The notes under the pieces are model-generated. The model made no database searches and had not been told where the DNA came from. It worked only from the letters and a program-made list of their open reading frames with translations. A DNA stretch of 64,000 nucleotides. Source: Maricaulis sp048269565 (lineage in GTDB: Bacteria > Pseudomonadota > Alphaproteobacteria > Caulobacterales > Maricaulaceae). Below are positions 1 through 8,717 of the stretch, in pieces; position 1 is the first letter of the stretch; each line of letters starts with the position of its first letter. Position numbers and translations under genes: made by a program. Location of the stretch: NCBI RefSeq assembly GCF_048269565.1, contig NZ_JBLXIK010000009.1, positions 1 through 64,000 of the forward strand, in the 5' to 3' direction.

Positions 1-60
1 GCGGGACGTTTCGAATGTCTCACTTAACTATTGCGCTAAACGGCATTCGCCGCGTCCCGC
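1..60. other. Long inverted repeat at window edge
   Basis: Bases 1-8 (GCGGGACG) pair perfectly with 53-60 (CGTCCCGC), and an inner arm at 12-17 (CGAATG) pairs with 44-49 (CATTCG). This leaves a 26-base loop. A second small hairpin follows at 64-80. The structure may be the 3' end of an RNA or an intergenic palindrome belonging to a gene outside the window. It does not fold as a tRNA, having no proper T arm. Function unknown. Confidence 0.4.
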
Positions 61-91
61 ACACCTCCCAAACGGGGAGGGCCACTCAAAC

Positions 92-119
92 CTCCAGCGG
101 CGAGCCGCGTGGAGATTTT
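92..119 (+). terminator. Terminator-like hairpin
   Basis: CTCCA (92-96) and GCGG (97-100) pair with CCGC (105-108) and TGGAG (110-114) around a CGAG loop, with one bulged G at 109. ATTTT follows. This looks like a Rho-independent terminator for a gene lying upstream of the window. The short T tract keeps confidence moderate. Confidence 0.4.
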
Positions 120-226
120 CGTGCAGGTGTGATCTGAATGATTGGCGCCGGTCACCATTTGCCCCGCACGCCCGCGCTTGCGTTTGGGGCTGGCCAATCC
201 GAGACCCCAGGCGCTAGAACACCGCC

Positions 227-796
227 ATGAAAATCAGCGAAACCGAATTGCTCATCGTGCCCGGTCTGGGCAATGCCTCTGATGATGACTGGCAGGGACG
301 CTGGCTGGCGCGGATGCCGACAGCGCGCCGCGTCGAGCAGGCCGACTGGCACAAGCCGCAGCGCGAGGCCTGGGTCGATGCCCTGGTCGCCGCCGTTGCC
401 GGGGCGAAGAAGCCGGTGGTGCTGATCGCCCATTCGGTCGGCATTCTCACCCTGGTTCATGCCGCGCCATTGCTGGACAGACACAAGGTCGCCGGTGCCT
501 TCATGGTCGGGGTTCCCGATTGGGAGCGGCCGGAAATCGCTGAAGAGCATGGCGAACACGGTTTCGACCCGGTGCCGATTCAACCGCTCGGCTTTCCGGC
601 GGTGCTGCTGGCCAGCTCCAATGATCCGAACTGCGATGTCGAACGGGCTGAAGCCTGGGCGAAAGCCTGGGGCGCCAGCTTCGTTGTCGCCGGTGATATG
701 GGCCATTTCAACGCCGCCAGCGGTCACGGGCCCTGGCCGGAGGGCATGATGGCTTTCGCCAATTTCCTCTCGACCCTGACACCGCCGGGCGCATGA
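227..796 (+). CDS. RBBP9/YdeN-family serine hydrolase
   Basis: A 189-residue alpha/beta hydrolase of the RBBP9/YdeN family: small cytosolic serine hydrolases with poorly known substrates. The N-terminus has the family strand LLIVPGLGNA. The nucleophile elbow is AHSVG at about residues 66-70, the acid is probably in SSNDPNC, and the catalytic His is in GDMGHFN near residue 164. Length matches the family (about 180-190). There is no signal peptide or membrane segment. The stop overlaps the mnmC start by 4 bases (ATGA), so the two are probably translationally coupled. Substrate cannot be inferred. Confidence 0.85.
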   Translation: MKISETELLIVPGLGNASDDDWQGRWLARMPTARRVEQADWHKPQREAWVDALVAAVAGAKKPVVLIAHSVGILTLVHAAPLLDRHKVAGAFMVGVPDWERPEIAEEHGEHGFDPVPIQPLGFPAVLLASSNDPNCDVERAEAWAKAWGASFVVAGDMGHFNAASGHGPWPEGMMAFANFLSTLTPPGA

Positions 797-2643
797 GCGC
801 GGACGGGCTGTATTGTCAGCCGCCGCAGCTGGACTGGTCGCAAGACTCCGGTCCGCGGGCGCCGGATTATGGCGATATCTATTTTTCCGCCGAGGACGGG
901 CTGGAAGAGAGCCGGGCGGTCTTCCTGCAGGGCTGTGACCTGCCGCGCGACTGGCAGGGCCGGTCGCAATATGCCGTGGGCGAGCTGGGCTTTGGCACCG
1001 GGCTCAATGCGCTGGCGCTGTGGGATTTGTGGCGGCGTGAGGGGCCGGCGGCCGGCTGGCTGCATTTCGTCAGCATCGAGAAACATCCGCTGTCGCGCGC
1101 CGATGCCGCCCGCGCCTTCGAGGCCTGGCCGTCGCTGGCCGGGCTCAGTGCGCAATTGCTGGCACAATGGCCCTCGGCCCTGAAGGGCGCCCACCGGCTG
1201 ATCTTCCCGGACGATCGCTTCACCATCACCGTCTTCCAGGACGAGGCCGAACGCGCCCTCGGCGAGATCGAGGCCGGGATTGATGCCTGGTTCCTCGACG
1301 GCTTCGCGCCGGATCGCAATGGCGCGATGTGGTCACAGGCGGTGCTCGACGGCATTGGCAAGTTGTCGCGCCGCGGCACCCGTGTCGCGACCTTCACGGT
1401 GGCCGGCGCGGTACGGCGCGGGCTGGAGCAGGCCGGCTTCGCGGTTGAGAAACGCCCCGGTTTCGGACGCAAGCGCGAGCGGCTCGAAGCCGTCTATGCC
1501 GGCGCGGCCACCCCGCCCGCGATCTCACCGGTCGAGCGCACCCGGCCCTGTTTGGGCCGGGTCGCGATCATCGGTGCCGGCATTGCCGGGGCGAGTCTGG
1601 CGCTGGCCTTCCGCCGCCGTGGCCGCGAGGCATTGGTGATCGACGCGATCGGTCCGTCCGGCGGCGCGTCGGGCGCGCCGGTTGGCCTGTTGACCCCGCG
1701 TCTGGAACGCACCGGCCGGCCGCATGTCCGCGCCACGCTCGCCGCCTATGAATTCGCCCGCCGCACCTATCAGGGGCTGGACGGTTTTCATCCCGATGGC
1801 GTGTTGCGCCTGCCGCGCGATGAGGCGGATCGCGAGCGCCTGCAATTGATCGCCAGCCGCCTGGATGACGATCATGTCTGGGATGGCGAGGGCCTGTGGC
1901 AGCCCCTGGCCGCGCGCATCGAGCCGCGCTTGCTGGTGACGCAATTGCTGGCCGATACGCCGCTGATCATTGCGCAGGTCGCCCAAGTCGAGGAACGCGA
2001 AAACGGGGTCTGCCTGCTGGACGCCTATGGCCGCGAGATTGTCGCTGCTGATCTGGTTATCCACGCCAATGGCTGGGGCGCCAGCGCTGTGTTCGATGCA
2101 CTCGCCGCCAATGCCGGCCAGCTCGCCGTGATCGAGGGTGAGCCGCCGGTGCGGCCTGTGGTCTGGGGCGGCTATGCCTGCGCCGCGCCCGGCGGCGGGG
2201 TGATGCTGGGCACAACCCATGTCCGCGGCACCGATCCCGGAGCGGCGGGCAGTGCCGTGCCGGATTTGCGGGCCGAGCTCGCGGCGCATCAACCGGATCT
2301 GGCAGCAAGGCTGGGTGATGAGGTGTTGCAGACCTGGTCGGGCATCCGGGCGGTGACGGCGGATCAATTGCCCGTCACCGGACCGCTGCCGGGCGGAGCG
2401 TTCAACGACCGCTGGCTGCAATACTCAACCGGGCGTCTGCCGCGGATCAAGCCGGGACCGCCGGGCCCGTGCCGACAATTCATCCTGTCCGGTTTCGGCT
2501 CGCGCGGCTTTGCCCACGCACCGCTGCTGGCCGAGGCGCTGGCGGGCGATCTGGGCGGAGAGCCGGGGGCGCTGGAGCGAAGCGGGCGGGAATGCCTGCA
2601 ATCGACGCGCTTTGCCTGGCGCCGGCTCAAGCGCAGTCACTAG
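793..2643 (+). CDS. mnmC: Bifunctional tRNA wobble-uridine modification enzyme MnmC
   Basis: A 616-residue fusion that completes 5-methylaminomethyl-(2-thio)uridine at U34 of tRNA. The C-terminal FAD domain removes the carboxymethyl group and the N-terminal SAM domain then methylates. The methyltransferase half (about 1-240) has the SAM loop GELGFGTGLNAL and the motif DGFAPDRNGAMW. The FAD half starts near residue 255 with VAIIGAGIAGASLAL and ends with FGSRGFAHAPLL. Length is near the usual 620-680. The gene overlaps the upstream hydrolase by 4 bases. Its stop shares CTAG with the convergent gene downstream. Confidence 0.95.
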   Translation: MSADGLYCQPPQLDWSQDSGPRAPDYGDIYFSAEDGLEESRAVFLQGCDLPRDWQGRSQYAVGELGFGTGLNALALWDLWRREGPAAGWLHFVSIEKHPLSRADAARAFEAWPSLAGLSAQLLAQWPSALKGAHRLIFPDDRFTITVFQDEAERALGEIEAGIDAWFLDGFAPDRNGAMWSQAVLDGIGKLSRRGTRVATFTVAGAVRRGLEQAGFAVEKRPGFGRKRERLEAVYAGAATPPAISPVERTRPCLGRVAIIGAGIAGASLALAFRRRGREALVIDAIGPSGGASGAPVGLLTPRLERTGRPHVRATLAAYEFARRTYQGLDGFHPDGVLRLPRDEADRERLQLIASRLDDDHVWDGEGLWQPLAARIEPRLLVTQLLADTPLIIAQVAQVEERENGVCLLDAYGREIVAADLVIHANGWGASAVFDALAANAGQLAVIEGEPPVRPVVWGGYACAAPGGGVMLGTTHVRGTDPGAAGSAVPDLRAELAAHQPDLAARLGDEVLQTWSGIRAVTADQLPVTGPLPGGAFNDRWLQYSTGRLPRIKPGPPGPCRQFILSGFGSRGFAHAPLLAEALAGDLGGEPGALERSGRECLQSTRFAWRRLKRSH

Positions 2644-2879
2644 ATGCCGATCCGCAGGCTCTCCCGGCCGGCGGCGCCATAGCGCAGCTCGATCACCGGG
2701 CATTCGGTGCTGAGGCAGGCAATGTCGAGATCAAGGTCGAGCGCGTTCTCCCGGTCATAGGTCACCGCCACCGGGCCGATGGCCAGGGCGACCGGCACAC
2801 CGGCTGCCATCGGCACAGCGACGGGCGCGCTGGCGAGCGCGGCCAGTACAACACCGATCAGGATTGGCTTGATGATCAT
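2640..2879 (-). CDS. Small exported or membrane protein, unknown
   Basis: A 79-residue protein starting at the ATG at 2879, reading MIIKPILIGVVLAAL. A single hydrophobic N-terminal stretch (about residues 4-32) suggests a signal peptide or anchor. It is followed by a short acidic tail containing two cysteines (IACLSTECPV) that could form a disulfide. No family is recognised. The stop overlaps the mnmC stop tail-to-tail by 4 bases. Codon use is normal for the region, so it is probably real. Confidence 0.55.
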   Translation of the reverse strand: MIIKPILIGVVLAALASAPVAVPMAAGVPVALAIGPVAVTYDRENALDLDLDIACLSTECPVIELRYGAAGRESLRIGI

Positions 2880-3021
2880 CTTCAGGGTCCCACATCTGTC
2901 CACATGACAGGGATGCCGCCGGGGCGCTGTTCGGATGCACCCGCCGCCGCTTTTTTCGGCCCGGGATTTGCAGAAATTCTCCCAGAGACTTCGCTTGTGA
3001 CGCGAAACGGGACGAAAACCG

Positions 3022-3915
3022 ATGAATCAACAGGCCAGCAGCACGCAATTCCAGGATCGCCGTTCCGGCACGCGACATGTGTGGTTCCTCAATTCGGCCT
3101 TTGACCGGATCGGGCTGGATATCGCGCTGAAGCGGATAACGGAGCGTGACCCGCAGAAGCCGTTCGCCTTTGTCGTGACCCCGAATGTCGATCACCTGGT
3201 CCGGCTCGAGACCGATACCGTGCTGGCGACGCTGTACGCCCAGGCCTGGCTGACCGTGTGCGACAGCCGGGTGCTGGAACTTATCGGCCGTTTCTCCGGC
3301 GAGACCATTGATGTCACGCCCGGTTCCGATCTGACGGCGCAATTGTTCGAGACCGAGATCGACCCCAATGAGACCGTCACCGTGATTGGTGCATCACGGG
3401 AGGTCATCGACGCTGTCACTGCGCGCTACGGCCTGAAAGATGTGCGCTGGCACGAGCCGCCGATGGGGCTGCGCCATAATCGCGAGGCGCTGGAGGACTG
3501 TGCCCGCTTCGTCGCCGAGAACCCGGCCCGCTTCATCTTCATGTGCGTCGGTTCGCCGCAACAGGAAATGGTCGCCGAGGCCTGTCTCGATCGTGGCGAC
3601 TGCACTGGCCTGGGCCTGTGTGTCGGCGCGTCGCTGGACTTTCTCGGCGGCAAGGTCGAGCGCGCTCCGGTGTGGATGCAGCGTTCGCGGCTGGAATGGC
3701 TGCACCGTCTGGCCTCCGAGCCGCGCCGGATGTGGCGCCGCTATCTCGTTGACGGGCCGAAGGTATTCTTCCTGTGGCGGCGCTGGCGCAAGACCCAGCG
3801 CGAGCTGCGGGCGCTGGAAAAATCCCTGTCCGATCCGCAAAAAATGCGCGAGCGGGCGCTGCATCAGCGCATCCGTGCGCTCGAAGGCCTGCTCCAGGCC
3901 CCCAAACCCGACTGA
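3022..3915 (+). CDS. WecG/TagA/CpsF-family glycosyltransferase
   Basis: A 297-residue GT26-family glycosyltransferase, a family that transfers N-acetylmannosamine(uronate) or similar sugars to lipid-linked intermediates at the inner membrane. Family blocks are visible: VTPNVDHLVRL (about residue 53), CVGSPQQE (about 174) and GASLDFLGGKVERAPVWMQR (about 205-224), followed by the basic ERLAxEPRRMWRRYL-like block. About 45 extra C-terminal residues rich in charged residues and leucine look like an amphipathic or coiled tail beyond the usual 240-250 residues. It lies alone, far from the main glycan cluster. Donor sugar unknown. Confidence 0.88.
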   Translation: MNQQASSTQFQDRRSGTRHVWFLNSAFDRIGLDIALKRITERDPQKPFAFVVTPNVDHLVRLETDTVLATLYAQAWLTVCDSRVLELIGRFSGETIDVTPGSDLTAQLFETEIDPNETVTVIGASREVIDAVTARYGLKDVRWHEPPMGLRHNREALEDCARFVAENPARFIFMCVGSPQQEMVAEACLDRGDCTGLGLCVGASLDFLGGKVERAPVWMQRSRLEWLHRLASEPRRMWRRYLVDGPKVFFLWRRWRKTQRELRALEKSLSDPQKMRERALHQRIRALEGLLQAPKPD

Positions 3916-3954
3916 GCCAGATGCCGGGATTGTGTTCCGTTTCGGGCGGGTCTA

Positions 3955-4130
3955 GCTTCGCGGTCGTGATGGTTCCCGCAAGGGATTAATCGGGAAGCCG
4001 GTACGGTGGAAACACCCAGTCCGGCGCTGTACCCGCAGCCGTAGGCGGTGAGCGGCGATGCAATCAGCCACTGGAGTGAAATCCGGGAAGGCGCATCGTT
4101 CGTGACGACCCGCAAGCCGGAAGACCTGCC
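3955..4130 (+). promoter_or_regulatory. Cobalamin (B12) riboswitch
   Basis: This leader upstream of btuB carries the conserved cobalamin aptamer features in order: GGGAAGCCGGTACGG near 3991, CTGTACCCGCAGCC near 4027-4040, the B12 box with AGCGGCGATG and GCCACTG (4051-4073), CCGGGAAGG near 4083, and the closing GACGACCCGCAAGCCGGAAG into ACCTGCC (ending 4130). Known function: it binds adenosylcobalamin and represses uptake genes when B12 is plentiful. The ends are approximate. Confidence 0.93.
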
Positions 4131-4211
4131 ATCACCGTCGTCTGTCTGCTCGTGCGGTGGTACACGAGACTGACGCGGTCTATCCGTTTTCTGACGACTC
4201 CTGCAATCCGT

Positions 4212-4248
4212 GCCGGCGTCGTTATGCGCCGGCTCCAAAGCTCTGGAG
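4212..4248 (+). promoter_or_regulatory. Putative riboswitch expression platform masking the btuB ribosome site
   Basis: GCCGGCG (4212-4218) pairs with CGCCGGC (4227-4233). Immediately after, CTCCA (4233-4237) pairs with TGGAG (4244-4248), which is the Shine-Dalgarno sequence 6 bases before the btuB ATG at 4255. No T-rich terminator is seen, so control is probably translational. The pairing is seen directly; the link to ligand binding is inference. Confidence 0.55.
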
Positions 4249-4254
4249 ACGTGC

Positions 4255-6162
4255 ATGCCTGGAAGTAATCCCCACCCGTTCCTCACCGGTTTATTCTCTG
4301 CCACTGCGCTGCTGGCGACTTCCACCGCCGCGATGGCGCAGGAGAGGCAAATGGCCGAGACCGTCTATGTCACCGCCGCCCGCATTCCGCTCGCTGCCGC
4401 GGATGCGACGGTCAGCATTTCCGCACTCGACCCGGCCATGATCGAGGCCCGCGGCGGCGTCTTCGTCGCGGACATCCTGCGCACCATTCCCGGACTGGCC
4501 GTGTCCCGTTCGGGAACCTCCGGCGCCCTGACCCAGATCCGCGCCCGCGGCTCGGAAGCCAATCACGTCCTCGTCCTGATCGACGGTATTGAAGCAGCCA
4601 GCCCTTTCACCGGCGAGGCCGACTTCGCTCACTACGCCTTTGATGATCTCGCCTCGATCGAGGTTTCACGCGGCGAGCAATCGGCGCTGTGGGGCAGCGA
4701 TGCGATCGGCGGCGTCATCGCGCTGCGCACCGCCGTGCCGGAGGCCGGACGCGAATTGTCGCTGCGGGCCGAGGCCGGTTCATTCGGCAGCCGCCGCTTC
4801 AGCGCCCGTCTCGGCAAGGGATTCGAGGATGGCTATCTCGCCGTCGGGCTCGGTGCCTTCGAGACCGACGGCATTGATGTCTCCGGCCTTGGCGGCGAGC
4901 GCGATGGCTACACCAATCACACCGCCAATTTCCTCGCTGGCCATGATCTCGGCGCCGGGGTCCGGATCGAGACGGCCGTGCGCTGGGTCGGCTATCAGAC
5001 CCGCTCCGATGCCGACACTGATTATGACGGCCAGCTTGATGACACGGATGACTGGCGTAGCGGCGACCAGATTCTGGCGCGGGCCGCACTGACGATTGAG
5101 CAACAGATCGACAGCGTGGCGCTGACTCATGAGATGGCGACGCAATACACCGACGATGTTTCGCGCAGCTTTGATGATGCCGTGCGCACCGCCCTGTCCG
5201 AAGGGCAGCGCAGCCAGGCGCACTACCAGCTGACCGGCCAATGGACGACCGGCGAGACCGCGCACCGGCTGACAGGTCTGGTCGAATACGAGCAGGACCG
5301 CACCCGCAATGATGCCGGCGCGGGATCGCTGGCCAATCAGAGCCAGGAGCTTTCCAGCACCGCCTTCGCCTTTGATTACGGGCTCGGCCACGGTCCGCTC
5401 GATCTCACCGCCTCGGCGCGGCATGAAAGCAATGAGCGTTTCGAGGACGCGGTGACCTGGCGCGCCGGCATCGCCTGGGCGTTTGACAGTCTCGGCGGAC
5501 GGATCAGGCTGAGCGGCGGCGAGGGCGTCAAGAATCCCGGCGTGTTTGAATTGTTTGGCTATTACCCGGCGTATTTCATTGGCAATCCGGCCCTGAAACC
5601 GGAGCGCTCGCGCGGCTGGGAACTGGGCTGGGAACAGGGCTTTGCCGGCGGCCGTGGTCATGCGTCGGCGGTCTGGTTCCGCTCCGAGCTGACCGACGAG
5701 ATCTACACCGATTTCGGTGTCTTCCCGGCAACCGCGCGCAATGCCACCAGCCGCTCCGACCGCTCCGGGCTGGAGCTGGAGGCGGGCTGGGATGTCAGCG
5801 ATGCCATCGCCGTGTTCGGCTCGGCCACCTTCATGCAGAGCGAGCAGGACGGGGCCGCGGAAATCCGTCGCCCGGAACGGCTCGCCTCGCTGACGCTCGA
5901 CTGGCATCCGCAGGCCAGCTGGTCGGCCTCAATGACGATCGATCATACCGGCGAGCAGCTCGATACCGATTTCGGGAGTTTCCAGAGCGTGACGCTGGAG
6001 GCCTATACGCTGCTCGGTGGGCAGTTGCGCTGGCAGGCCCGCGAGGGCGTCGAGCTTTATGTGCGCGGGGACAACCTGCTGGATGAGGACTATCAGGATG
6101 TGTTTGGCTATCACACGCCCGGCCGCGGTGTTTATCTCGGCCTGCGTCTTCGCCATGGCTAG
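4255..6162 (+). CDS. btuB: TonB-dependent vitamin B12 receptor BtuB
   Basis: A 635-residue outer-membrane TonB-dependent transporter. The start at 4255 is chosen because TGGAGA lies 6 bases upstream and it gives a good signal peptide ending ATSTAAMAQ. A TonB-box-like VYVTAARI follows, then the plug domain (about 35-150) with the family motif ALWGSDAIGGVIAL, then a beta-barrel ending in a YLGLRLRHG-type strand. The B12 riboswitch upstream and the B12 ABC transporter downstream make cobalamin (or cobinamide) the likely substrate. It overlaps the next gene. Confidence 0.93.
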   Translation: MPGSNPHPFLTGLFSATALLATSTAAMAQERQMAETVYVTAARIPLAAADATVSISALDPAMIEARGGVFVADILRTIPGLAVSRSGTSGALTQIRARGSEANHVLVLIDGIEAASPFTGEADFAHYAFDDLASIEVSRGEQSALWGSDAIGGVIALRTAVPEAGRELSLRAEAGSFGSRRFSARLGKGFEDGYLAVGLGAFETDGIDVSGLGGERDGYTNHTANFLAGHDLGAGVRIETAVRWVGYQTRSDADTDYDGQLDDTDDWRSGDQILARAALTIEQQIDSVALTHEMATQYTDDVSRSFDDAVRTALSEGQRSQAHYQLTGQWTTGETAHRLTGLVEYEQDRTRNDAGAGSLANQSQELSSTAFAFDYGLGHGPLDLTASARHESNERFEDAVTWRAGIAWAFDSLGGRIRLSGGEGVKNPGVFELFGYYPAYFIGNPALKPERSRGWELGWEQGFAGGRGHASAVWFRSELTDEIYTDFGVFPATARNATSRSDRSGLELEAGWDVSDAIAVFGSATFMQSEQDGAAEIRRPERLASLTLDWHPQASWSASMTIDHTGEQLDTDFGSFQSVTLEAYTLLGGQLRWQAREGVELYVRGDNLLDEDYQDVFGYHTPGRGVYLGLRLRHG

Positions 6163-6973
6163 CCTTGCAGCAGTGCAGGCGCAGGAGACGGTTCCGCCGC
6201 AGGGCGGGGCCGTGTCGGCCTCATTGTGTGCCGATGCCTATCTGCTGGCGCTGCAGCCGCGTGCCGAGATCGCGGCCCTGTCCTGGCAGGTCGACCAGCC
6301 GGTCTCGGCGGCACCGGACTGGGCGCGTCATTTGCCGCGCGCCTGGCCCGATGCCGAGCGGCTTCTGGTGCTTGATCCCGGCCTGACTGTCTTTGGCGCC
6401 GGCGAGGGTGGACGTGCAGCGGCGATGCTGGAGCGCAGCGGTTATCGCACGCTCGAACTCGCCTGGAGCGAGGATTTCGACGGTGTGCGGGCCAATCTCC
6501 TGGCGCTGGGCGAGGCGCTGGGGCGGGTCGATGTGGCGCAGGCCGCGATTGCCGATCTGGATCGCCGGCTGGCAGCCTTGCAGCAGCGCACGGCGGCGCG
6601 CGGCGTGGTGCCCCGTGTGGTCTATCTCAGCGCCTCGGGCGGCTCGGCCGGTGCCGGCACCTATGTCGACGCCGCGATCACGGCGGCCGGCGGCGTGAAC
6701 AATGCGACGCAGGGCGGGGTTGTTGGCTGGGGACGCTCGGATCCGGAACTGGCGCTGAGCCTGGAGGCCGACATCATCGTCACCAGCTATTTCACCGATG
6801 GCTTCGCCAGTACATTCAACCGCGCCATGCGTCACGCTGCCTATCGGCGCCTGCTCGACCATGGCGAGCGTGTCGATATTCCCAGCGCCGACTGGCCCTG
6901 TGCCGGACCGCGCCTGATCGATGCCGCAGAGGCGATAGCTGATGCGCTCGATGCCTGGGCGGGCCGCTCATGA
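6098..6973 (+). CDS. btuF: Periplasmic B12-binding protein BtuF
   Basis: A 291-residue periplasmic binding protein of the BtuF/TroA-like class III fold, which hands cobalamin to the BtuCD permease. The start at 6098 gives a clear signal peptide (MCLAITRPAAVFISACVFA, cleaved around VQAQE) and has GAGGA 8 bases upstream. ATG 6083 would add MRTIR and is also possible. The body has VSASLCADAYLLAL, the substrate-lobe strand VVYLSASGGSAGAGTY and a C-terminal DWPCAGPRLIDAAE. It overlaps btuB by 65 bases and btuC by 4. Confidence 0.87.
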   Translation: MCLAITRPAAVFISACVFAMASLAAVQAQETVPPQGGAVSASLCADAYLLALQPRAEIAALSWQVDQPVSAAPDWARHLPRAWPDAERLLVLDPGLTVFGAGEGGRAAAMLERSGYRTLELAWSEDFDGVRANLLALGEALGRVDVAQAAIADLDRRLAALQQRTAARGVVPRVVYLSASGGSAGAGTYVDAAITAAGGVNNATQGGVVGWGRSDPELALSLEADIIVTSYFTDGFASTFNRAMRHAAYRRLLDHGERVDIPSADWPCAGPRLIDAAEAIADALDAWAGRS

Positions 6974-7959
6974 AGCCGCTGCATCTCAATCTCCTGCTCG
7001 CCGGCGGCCTGTTTCTCAGCCTCGCCGCCTCGCTGTTTCTCGGCGATGCACGGCTCGGTCTGTCCAGTCTCGCCGGTGCACTGGCCGGCTCGGAGGATCT
7101 ACCAGCGCTGCTGATGCGCGAATTGCGCTTGCCACGGGCGCTGCTGGGCCTGGTGGTCGGCGCCGGGCTGGGTGGATCGGGGGCGGTGTTGCAGGGCTTC
7201 TTTCGCAATCCGCTGGCCGACCCCGGCGTGATCGGGGTTTCGGCCAGTGCCGGGCTTGGCGCGGTGACCGCGATGTATTTTGGCGCTGCGGCGTTGGGGG
7301 TTCTGGTGCTGCCCTTCGCGGCGGTCGCGGCCGCCGGGCTTGGCGTTGCCAGCCTGCTGCTGCTCGCCGGGCCGCGCGCCAGTGCGACGACGCTCATTCT
7401 CGCCGGTGTTGCGATCGGCTCGATCGCGACGGCGCTGACGGCCCTGTTGATGAATCTCGCGCCCAATCCCTGGGCCCTGGCCGAGATTGCCTATTGGCTG
7501 ATGGGGTCCTTGCAGGATGCCAGCTGGACCGAATTGCGCTTCGCGGCGCCGATCATACTGGCGGGCCTCGCCCTGCTGGCGCTGACGCCGCGGGCGCTGG
7601 ATGCGCTCAGCCTCGGCGAGGAAAGCGCGCGCAGCCTCGGCATCGATATGGCACGCCTGCGGCTGATTGTGATTGGCGGTACGGCGCTGGCCGTCGGCGG
7701 CGGTGTCGCGGTTGCCGGGGCGGTCGGCTTTGTCGGACTGGTGGTGCCGCATCTGCTGCGGCCGCTGGTCGGCCACAGGCCCGGCGCGCTGATCCTGCCT
7801 TCGGTGCTGGGCGGTGCGATGCTGATCGAGCTGGCCGATCTGGCGACGCGATTGCTGTCGGGTCCGGGCATGCCGCTCTATCTCGGTGTCCTCACCGCGC
7901 TGATCGGGGCGCCCTTCTTCCTGTGGCTGGTGCGAAGCTTGCCGGGGAGGGCGGTCTGA
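6970..7959 (+). CDS. btuC: B12 ABC transporter permease BtuC
   Basis: A 329-residue inner-membrane permease of the FecCD/BtuC family with about nine or ten hydrophobic segments. Family signatures include LRLPRALLGLVVGAGLGGSG (about 48-67), FFRNPLADPGVIGVSASAGL (about 77-96) and GFVGLVVPHLLRPLVGHR (about 256-273). With BtuD it forms the ATP-driven importer for cobalamin. The ATG overlaps the btuF stop by 4 bases and the stop overlaps btuD's ATG by one, so expression is coupled under the riboswitch. Confidence 0.93.
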   Translation: MKPLHLNLLLAGGLFLSLAASLFLGDARLGLSSLAGALAGSEDLPALLMRELRLPRALLGLVVGAGLGGSGAVLQGFFRNPLADPGVIGVSASAGLGAVTAMYFGAAALGVLVLPFAAVAAAGLGVASLLLLAGPRASATTLILAGVAIGSIATALTALLMNLAPNPWALAEIAYWLMGSLQDASWTELRFAAPIILAGLALLALTPRALDALSLGEESARSLGIDMARLRLIVIGGTALAVGGGVAVAGAVGFVGLVVPHLLRPLVGHRPGALILPSVLGGAMLIELADLATRLLSGPGMPLYLGVLTALIGAPFFLWLVRSLPGRAV

Positions 7960-8717
7960 TGCGGCTGCACTTGTCATCGCTCGACTTCGGCTATCAGGGC
8001 CGGCCGGCCCTGTCGCAAATCTCGCTTGAGGCGGGGGGCGGCGAATTGATCGCCCTGGTGGGGCCGAACGGGGCCGGCAAGTCGAGCCTGCTGCGGCTCT
8101 GCGCCGGTCTGTTTGAGCCGGCCACCGGAGCGGCGGTGCTGGACGGTGTCTCGATCCATGCCTTGCCGGCGCCGCAACGGGCGCGCCGCATTGCCTATCT
8201 CCCGCCGGACGGGGCCTCGGCCTGGCCGATGGTGGTGCGGCGGATCGTGGCGCTGGGGCGGGTGCCGCATCTCCAACCGCTGCGGCGGCTGACGGCTGAT
8301 GACGAGGCGGCGATTGATACCGCGCTCGACCGTGCGGGGATTGCCGGTCTGGCTGAGCGACCTTTCGACCAGCTCTCCTCCGGCGAACGCGCCCGCGTCC
8401 TGCTCGCCCGCGCCCTGGCGACGCAGGCCGATCTGATCCTGCTGGACGAGCCGACGGCGGCGCTTGATCCGCGGCACCAGCTCGGCGTGATGGAAATCCT
8501 GCGCGCCGAGGCCGGGCGCGGGGCGCTGGTGATCGTCGCCGCCCATGCCCTCGACCTGGTGGCGCGCTATGCCGACCGGGCGATCCTGATGCAGGCCGGC
8601 CGCATCATCGCCGACGCGCCGCCGGAACAGAGCTTGTCGGAATCGCGCATCGCTGAAGTCTTCGGCGTGGTGGCGCCGGGCGGGATTGCACCGACGCCGC
8701 TGCGCCTGGGCGATTAA
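7959..8717 (+). CDS. btuD: B12 ABC transporter ATPase BtuD
   Basis: A 252-residue ABC ATPase that powers BtuC. Walker A is LVGPNGAGKSS (about 31-41), the signature LSSGERARVLLARAL (about 138) and Walker B LILLDEPTAALDP (about 158), with the H-loop in VAAHAL. The start at 7959 is set by GGGGAGG 8 bases upstream and by the TGATG overlap with btuC. The stop shares TTAA with the convergent apbC. Length is typical. Confidence 0.93.
   Translation: MRLHLSSLDFGYQGRPALSQISLEAGGGELIALVGPNGAGKSSLLRLCAGLFEPATGAAVLDGVSIHALPAPQRARRIAYLPPDGASAWPMVVRRIVALGRVPHLQPLRRLTADDEAAIDTALDRAGIAGLAERPFDQLSSGERARVLLARALATQADLILLDEPTAALDPRHQLGVMEILRAEAGRGALVIVAAHALDLVARYADRAILMQAGRIIADAPPEQSLSESRIAEVFGVVAPGGIAPTPLRLGD

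Noticed and set aside
1..60. Considered as a tRNA because of the GCGGGAC/GTCCCGC ends
   Set aside because: Only 60 bases, no proper T arm or D arm, and no anticodon stem.
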